Under the pieces are notes generated by a model that saw nothing but the letters and a program-made list of their open reading frames with translations, was not told where the DNA came from and made no database searches. Positions 7,101 to 9,673 of a stretch of DNA of 9,673 nucleotides are shown piece after piece. Position 1 is the first letter of the stretch; every line of letters begins with the position of its first letter. A program made the translations under genes and the position numbers. Origin of the DNA: an uncultured Collinsella sp. (lineage in GTDB: Bacteria > Actinomycetota > Coriobacteriia > Coriobacteriales > Coriobacteriaceae); contig UQPP01000054.1 in the NCBI GenBank assembly GCA_900543025.1, positions 1 through 9,673 of the forward strand, given 5' to 3'.

Positions 7101-8482
7101 AGGTCGGTTCTTACCTGGAAGAGGGCCTTAATATTGCCGTATGCGGGGTCGTTGTTGTTACCCCAGGTTTTGCCCACCCAATCGTAGGCGAGCGAGCCGT
7201 ACAGCTGTGTGGCGATATCCATCGTGAACAGCGGCGTGCAATGGTGGCGAAGGAGCTTGGTGTTTCTTGGATCGGTGCCCGAACCGGCACTCATCCTCTT
7301 GTACTGATTCCACTTCCCCTCCATCTCGTCGAGGTAGCGGTTTGCCTGCTTGGCGCCCGACTCACGCGGCGATTTCTTCCAGTATTCCGGATCAGGGTTG
7401 CCCGAATCGTTCATATAGCTGGCTGGTTTGTATCCTCCGCCAAACAGCACGTATCCAGCAAACGAGAAATCGAAGAGGATCGGAAATGTGGGCATCCAAC
7501 ACGTGAACTTATTGCCGCCGATGCCGGGAAACGCCGCCGGAAAATCAAACGGAGTGATCTCTTGGTCCATGGTAGTGGGAATGATGGTGGTCGAACCCGA
7601 TTCTGCCTTTGCGGCCGGCGCGGTGACAACGGCCATGGGGGAGGAGAGTGTATAGGTTTTGCCCTGATAGTCGAGGACAAAACGCAGCTTGCATCCTTCT
7701 TCCAGAAGGCTCGACGCTGCATCGAGGAACGTGTCTTCGAGCGTGAACGTCGCCAGATTATTCGCGCCCGATGCGCTGGCCTTGACTTGGCCAATCTGCG
7801 TGACGGTTTCGGGTGAGCTGCTCGTGGCGGGCATTACCTTGTTGATGTGCAGCGTTGCCTGTCCACCCTGTGGCAGATGTGCCTGCACGGTAAAGGCGTG
7901 CGTGTTGGGTTGGTCGTTTGCCGTGTCGCCCTTCGGCAATGTCATGAACGTAGCGTCGGCGTACTGGATGTCCCATTCGTCGAACGTGAGCTGTCGAAAG
8001 TACGGCTCGCCATCGGAGAGCGGACGTGTGGGTGCGGTTATGGCGGTGCCACCCTGGATACGCGCGAGGGGAATCTCGACATCGCGGTAGCCTTTCATGC
8101 TGATGGAGATACCGCCGTTAAAGTCGTACGCGTCGAGAAGCGTTGTCTCGTCCACGTAGCCTTCCGAAAGCGGCGCGACCTCAAAGATGGCCGTGCCTTC
8201 GTCATCGGTCGTGGCGGTGAGCTGCTTGCCTGCGGCATAGCGCGATGTGAGCGTGACCTGGGCACCCGTGATGGGCGTATTCTTGTTGGCGACGTCGACC
8301 ACGACCACACCAAACATTGTGCGCGAGAGAACGAGCACCCTGAAGGGGTCTTCTTCGTCGGCATAGACTTCGGTGGGCGCGAACGGCAATATGAAGGCAT
8401 TTGCGCTTCCCGGCACGCGCGGCAACATAATGCTCGCCAGCGAGGATGCTCCGGCAACAAGTAACGAACGGCGATCAAGCAT
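4115..8482 (-). CDS. Large Tat-type secreted surface protein with C-terminal sorting-like signal
   Basis: 1455 residues, not matched to a named family. The N-terminus MLDRRSLLVAGASS is a twin-arginine-type signal peptide with likely cleavage after SANA (29). Residues about 45-140 look like a transthyretin/SpaA-type beta-sandwich (GAQVTLTSR...TDDEGTAIFEV). The middle is beta-rich, with a Gly/Ala-rich stretch at 510-575 that alternates apolar and polar residues. Residues about 745-1175 contain recurring short strands with Gly/Asp turns that resemble beta-propeller blades. Residues about 1178-1308 (MVTVRNDGNTLL) resemble a CARDB/Ig-like domain. A Gly/Ser linker (1368-1403) leads to LAGTG, a hydrophobic helix and a basic tail. 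There are 17 cysteines, all after the signal peptide. The start was chosen at ATG 8480-8482, which has GGGAG six nt upstream; an in-frame TTG at 8578 would bury the signal peptide. A LuxR gene lies upstream on the same strand. Role probably adhesion or binding at the cell surface, by inference only. Confidence 0.85.
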   Translation of the reverse strand: MLDRRSLLVAGASSLASIMLPRVPGSANAFILPFAPTEVYADEEDPFRVLVLSRTMFGVVVVDVANKNTPITGAQVTLTSRYAAGKQLTATTDDEGTAIFEVAPLSEGYVDETTLLDAYDFNGGISISMKGYRDVEIPLARIQGGTAITAPTRPLSDGEPYFRQLTFDEWDIQYADATFMTLPKGDTANDQPNTHAFTVQAHLPQGGQATLHINKVMPATSSSPETVTQIGQVKASASGANNLATFTLEDTFLDAASSLLEEGCKLRFVLDYQGKTYTLSSPMAVVTAPAAKAESGSTTIIPTTMDQEITPFDFPAAFPGIGGNKFTCWMPTFPILFDFSFAGYVLFGGGYKPASYMNDSGNPDPEYWKKSPRESGAKQANRYLDEMEGKWNQYKRMSAGSGTDPRNTKLLRHHCTPLFTMDIATQLYGSLAYDWVGKTWGNNNDPAYGNIKALFQVRTDLNWTEQFTLGPVPFFLNVNPWVLAKLALAVGAHTHGSGAAFFKNISLDYSNTSGSFTIQIGLAVTFGAGVAGVASSAVRGAASLTLFIGYEKANGHQLPRLRVGADVDVDVILQFVMFKWTTKAWSGSWPTLIDSWNMSVNNGDQYVLQRSELALDGDTPYTLDACFGSAGNAEAGGVPQFIASATIVTNAELLARAEVKATAVNAAPVVRDWDRAVTRIELEADAESDDTGQIDHFVHALIENDENAAPMYEYTYIGQATNTVADPNADSAGVSEDERGGIKPSSDNVLFAGVLSEAHMKLAMIAGVECLFRIASVRYGDNGRSRLVVHTKANGTWSAPTPVDFPLGFGEGDVERDSIYDYDFDVVEYTDGRGNQDAYVLLVSGERPAGDDTLFDMASTAGILSVVRLRISSDGVRVVSHTSWHSISRGRLQEDGYHCLQCPRITVGKTLVNGRLSGAYLHRRGTTAEKALGSEAEVALECFTLWSDVSGDSLTFRQVLRFPQAPSSIELGAPENINGKMVVPVAYETAGGCGCASYAVIGQSIAGWGVMSPDATVPHAVPWPQHTGFLATVNEQLQHITWTRGASVFATQPVGAAGCGPASFSVSNNGRCVLYVENTDGKVGQTYDEEGNPVAVMGKHFRIFASTLAGDLFTEPFVMCELDHPVDQITTFLTSGSMLSALATHIVSAEKSEAELHGIEVPLVACATPTGAVATSGAVVPGAAGESFMVTVRNDGNTLLTAGTIDLYREGSSQPFSSASIGFGANTRMASIYDPELAEDASANDMTHVKYALETLGARFATHPLVADSGNAVLAPGCTAQFRMSFAIPESWSDEVGKRVTLYAKARNLVALDPVTLEEIRPGANSALGAVLHELHVPDAACERSEVQVGVCGSADTIGLHDAPMTADGDGGSSGGGTDKGGGSGGSSSGSGKDHGNNKRSGKAGALAGTGDVNAPLTAAATALAAAGAGLIAYSARRTALEKDTANEVNSDRSR
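4169..4264 (-). other. Sortase-type C-terminal cell wall sorting signal (LAGTG variant)
   Basis: Residues 1407-1411 read LAGTG, an LPXTG variant with Ala for Pro, followed by D, an Ala-rich hydrophobic segment (1415-1434) and SARR. A Gly/Ser linker precedes it, as in wall-spanning proteins. The cytoplasmic tail after the arginines is 17 residues, longer than typical, so simple membrane anchoring is the alternative. Confidence 0.6.
8396..8482 (-). other. Twin-arginine-type signal peptide of the surface protein
   Basis: Residues 1-29: DRRSLLV matches the RR-x-hydrophobic-hydrophobic core of Tat signals. It is followed by a mildly hydrophobic Ala/Gly/Ser region (LLVAGASSLASIML), a Pro-containing C-region and an A-x-A cleavage site (ANA then F30). 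Asp replaces the usual Ser/Thr before RR, and no Lys follows, so Sec use is not excluded. Confidence 0.65.
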
Positions 8483-8488
8483 CTTTGG

Positions 8489-8493
8489 CTCCC
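8489..8493 (-). promoter_or_regulatory. Ribosome binding site of the surface protein gene
   Basis: GGGAG on the minus strand, six nt before ATG 8480-8482. It decides the start and gives a protein that begins directly with its signal peptide. Confidence 0.75.
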
Positions 8494-8534
8494 ATCCCGC
8501 AGGTATCGGTGGAAATAATCCAATTTTGCGAGAA

Positions 8535-8567
8535 GGTGCCCCGTGGCGGTAGTGCCGTTCGGGGACC
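8535..8567 (-). other. Leader hairpin 2 of the surface protein gene
   Basis: On the minus strand GGTCCCC (8561-8567) pairs with GGGG-C-ACC (8535-8542, one bulged base), with an inner GGC/GCC stem. It lies about 50 nt upstream of the start codon. The sequence after it is not T-rich, so it is more likely leader structure than a terminator; function is unknown. Confidence 0.4.
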
Positions 8568-8588
8568 AAAATGTCCAATTTGAGCGCG

Positions 8589-8619
8589 CGAAAGCGTCAG
8601 CCCCCCCGGAGCGCTTTCG
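8589..8619. repeat. 8-bp inverted repeat with a C7/G7 loop between luxR and the surface protein gene
   Basis: CGAAAGCG (8589-8596) and CGCTTTCG (8612-8619) are exact reverse complements; the 15-nt loop holds a run of seven C (G on the minus strand). It lies 22 nt after the luxR stop. It could be an operator or a weak luxR terminator, but CGCGCTC follows instead of a T-run. I found no convincing promoter in 8483-8640. Confidence 0.55.
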
Positions 8620-8640
8620 ATACGCCGGGCAGTCTGGCCG

Positions 8641-9645
8641 CTAGCGCAACATGTGGGCAATCAGCTCGGCGCGAGTTCCGATACCAAGCTTGGCATACAC
8701 TCCTGATAGGCGGTTTTTAACGGTGCCCGGCGACACACCCATATGGCGTGCGATTTCGGCGTTGGTCCAACCGCGGCAGGCGAGCATGGCCATGGTGAAC
8801 TCCGTGGTCGTTAAATCGTCGGCCACGTCCTCACCCGAATCGGGGTTGTGGATGCGCCGCCAGCCGTAGCTGAATCGATACGTAATCTCGATGATGCGAG
8901 CGAAATCGTCGGGGTATTGCGATTTTAAGCATGCCTCGATGAGCCCCTGCAAAAGGCCGTGGTGCTCGCCAATGAGCTCGATAAGGCCGTCGGGGCGCGC
9001 AATGTCCCAAGCGGCTCCGAAATGTGCCTTTGCGGCGTCGATGTCCTTGAGGCTCATGCATGCCATGGAAGCCGCCAGGTGCAGGAACAGTTCCGAGATG
9101 GGATAGCTTCCCTGTTTCATGATCAGGGCATTTTCCACCATGCCCAGGCTGCGGCCGTATTCGCCGCGCAGATACAAGGCGTGCGCCATCACGTAGCTGG
9201 CGAACAGGCGCAGGCCTTCGGGCAGATGCGCCGCAAGCGGATAAAACTCTTCGGCGGAATACGGGGAAGGCAAGTGCAGCAGGACGCTCGCGGCAGAGGC
9301 GAACAGGATGTGCATGGCGTGGACGGCAGGCGATTCCTCGTCAGTTGGCGTATCGAGGATGCCAGCAAGGCACCGGCGGGCGTCGGGGATACGGTTGAGC
9401 GACAGGCTGGCATATCCGCAGATAAAGCATGCGGAATAGCGCAGTGCGGGATCGGTGGCGTCAAGATAGGGGCGCGCCGTCTTGGCAGCGAGGGCGGCCT
9501 GTCCGCGAAAGTACAGCGCTTCTGCCGTGGCAATGGCGCGCGAATCGGGGTCGGAAATGCCTGCAACCGCAGCGTCAATCTGCCCCGGCACAAAGGCGGT
9601 GCACATCAACGGCATGGGAACGCATGGGTAGCCATCGCAGTCCAT
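8641..9645 (-). CDS. LuxR-family transcriptional regulator with helical-repeat N-terminal region
   Basis: 334-residue cytoplasmic DNA-binding regulator. The last 57 residues (278-334) are a GerE/LuxR-type helix-turn-helix: LTTTEFTMAMLACRGWTNAEIARHM, then GVSPGTVKNRLSGVYAKLGI, close to the family pattern EIAxxLxxSxxTVKxHLxxIxxKLGv but with Arg for the common His in the recognition helix. Residues about 20-260 are Ala/Leu-rich and read as paired helices (for example YVMAHALYLRGEYGRSLGMV), resembling TPR repeats of the MalT type. No response-regulator phospho-acceptor region and no P-loop is visible, so it probably senses a ligand or protein partner through the helical region. The start at ATG 9643-9645 has GGGAG seven nt upstream; a TTG start at 9672 is possible but lacks visible support. 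The surface protein gene lies 158 nt downstream on the same strand and is its likeliest local target, by inference. Confidence 0.9.
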   Translation of the reverse strand: MDCDGYPCVPMPLMCTAFVPGQIDAAVAGISDPDSRAIATAEALYFRGQAALAAKTARPYLDATDPALRYSACFICGYASLSLNRIPDARRCLAGILDTPTDEESPAVHAMHILFASAASVLLHLPSPYSAEEFYPLAAHLPEGLRLFASYVMAHALYLRGEYGRSLGMVENALIMKQGSYPISELFLHLAASMACMSLKDIDAAKAHFGAAWDIARPDGLIELIGEHHGLLQGLIEACLKSQYPDDFARIIEITYRFSYGWRRIHNPDSGEDVADDLTTTEFTMAMLACRGWTNAEIARHMGVSPGTVKNRLSGVYAKLGIGTRAELIAHMLR

Positions 9646-9652
9646 CTTCCAT

Positions 9653-9657
9653 CTCCC
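9653..9657 (-). promoter_or_regulatory. Ribosome binding site of luxR-type gene
   Basis: GGGAG on the minus strand, seven nt from ATG 9643-9645, the same motif as the one before the surface protein gene. It supports the ATG start over the upstream in-frame TTG. Confidence 0.65.
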
Positions 9658-9673
9658 AACAGCTGGCAACAAT

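Noticed and set aside
8483..8578. N-terminal extension of the surface protein from TTG at 8576-8578
   Set aside because: The extra 32 residues would precede the signal peptide; TTG is weak and the ATG at 8480-8482 has a properly spaced GGGAG.
8641..9645. LuxR protein as a two-component response regulator
   Set aside because: The N-terminal region lacks the acidic pocket, phospho-acceptor Asp and Lys of a receiver domain and reads as helical repeats; no sensor kinase is adjacent in the window.
1..9673. CRISPR array, tRNA, rRNA, insertion sequence, toxin-antitoxin or phage genes
   Set aside because: No regularly spaced repeats, no cloverleaf-like or rRNA sequence, no transposase or integrase motifs were seen on either strand.

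Overview
The window looks like part of a Gram-positive, GC-rich Coriobacteriia chromosome, most likely Collinsella or a close relative. The reasons are the high GC at third codon positions, the divergent gut-Firmicutes/Coriobacteriia form of a type IIA topoisomerase pair, a large surface protein ending in an LAGTG sorting-like signal, and a helical-repeat LuxR regulator. This placement rests on recall of families, not on a search.

Layout, left to right: (1) 1-3722, minus strand: a two-gene topoisomerase operon, parE-like ATPase subunit followed 45 nt later by a parC-like cleavage subunit that runs off the left edge. (2) 3723-4114: an information-dense intergenic region. It holds a candidate promoter for the topoisomerase operon, an exact CGAAC-N4-GTTCG LexA (SOS) box, two strong inverted repeats, a possible 38-residue plus-strand small gene, and a strong hairpin that can terminate transcription from both sides. 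(3) 4115-8482, minus strand: one 1455-residue surface protein with a twin-arginine-type signal peptide, a beta-rich body, a Gly/Ser linker and a C-terminal LAGTG/hydrophobic/basic tail. (4) 8483-8640: a 158-nt leader with two hairpins. (5) 8641-9645, minus strand: a LuxR-family regulator with a helical-repeat N-terminal region.

How it may work together: the two topoisomerase subunits assemble into one A2B2 enzyme that passes duplex DNA through a double-strand break. The SOS box would tie this operon, the small plus-strand ORF, or both, to DNA damage. The LuxR protein lies directly upstream of the surface protein on the same strand and is a plausible local regulator of it. No mobile element, CRISPR array, tRNA or rRNA was seen. 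The most interesting stretch is 3800-4065, followed by the apparent Tat-plus-sortase surface protein.
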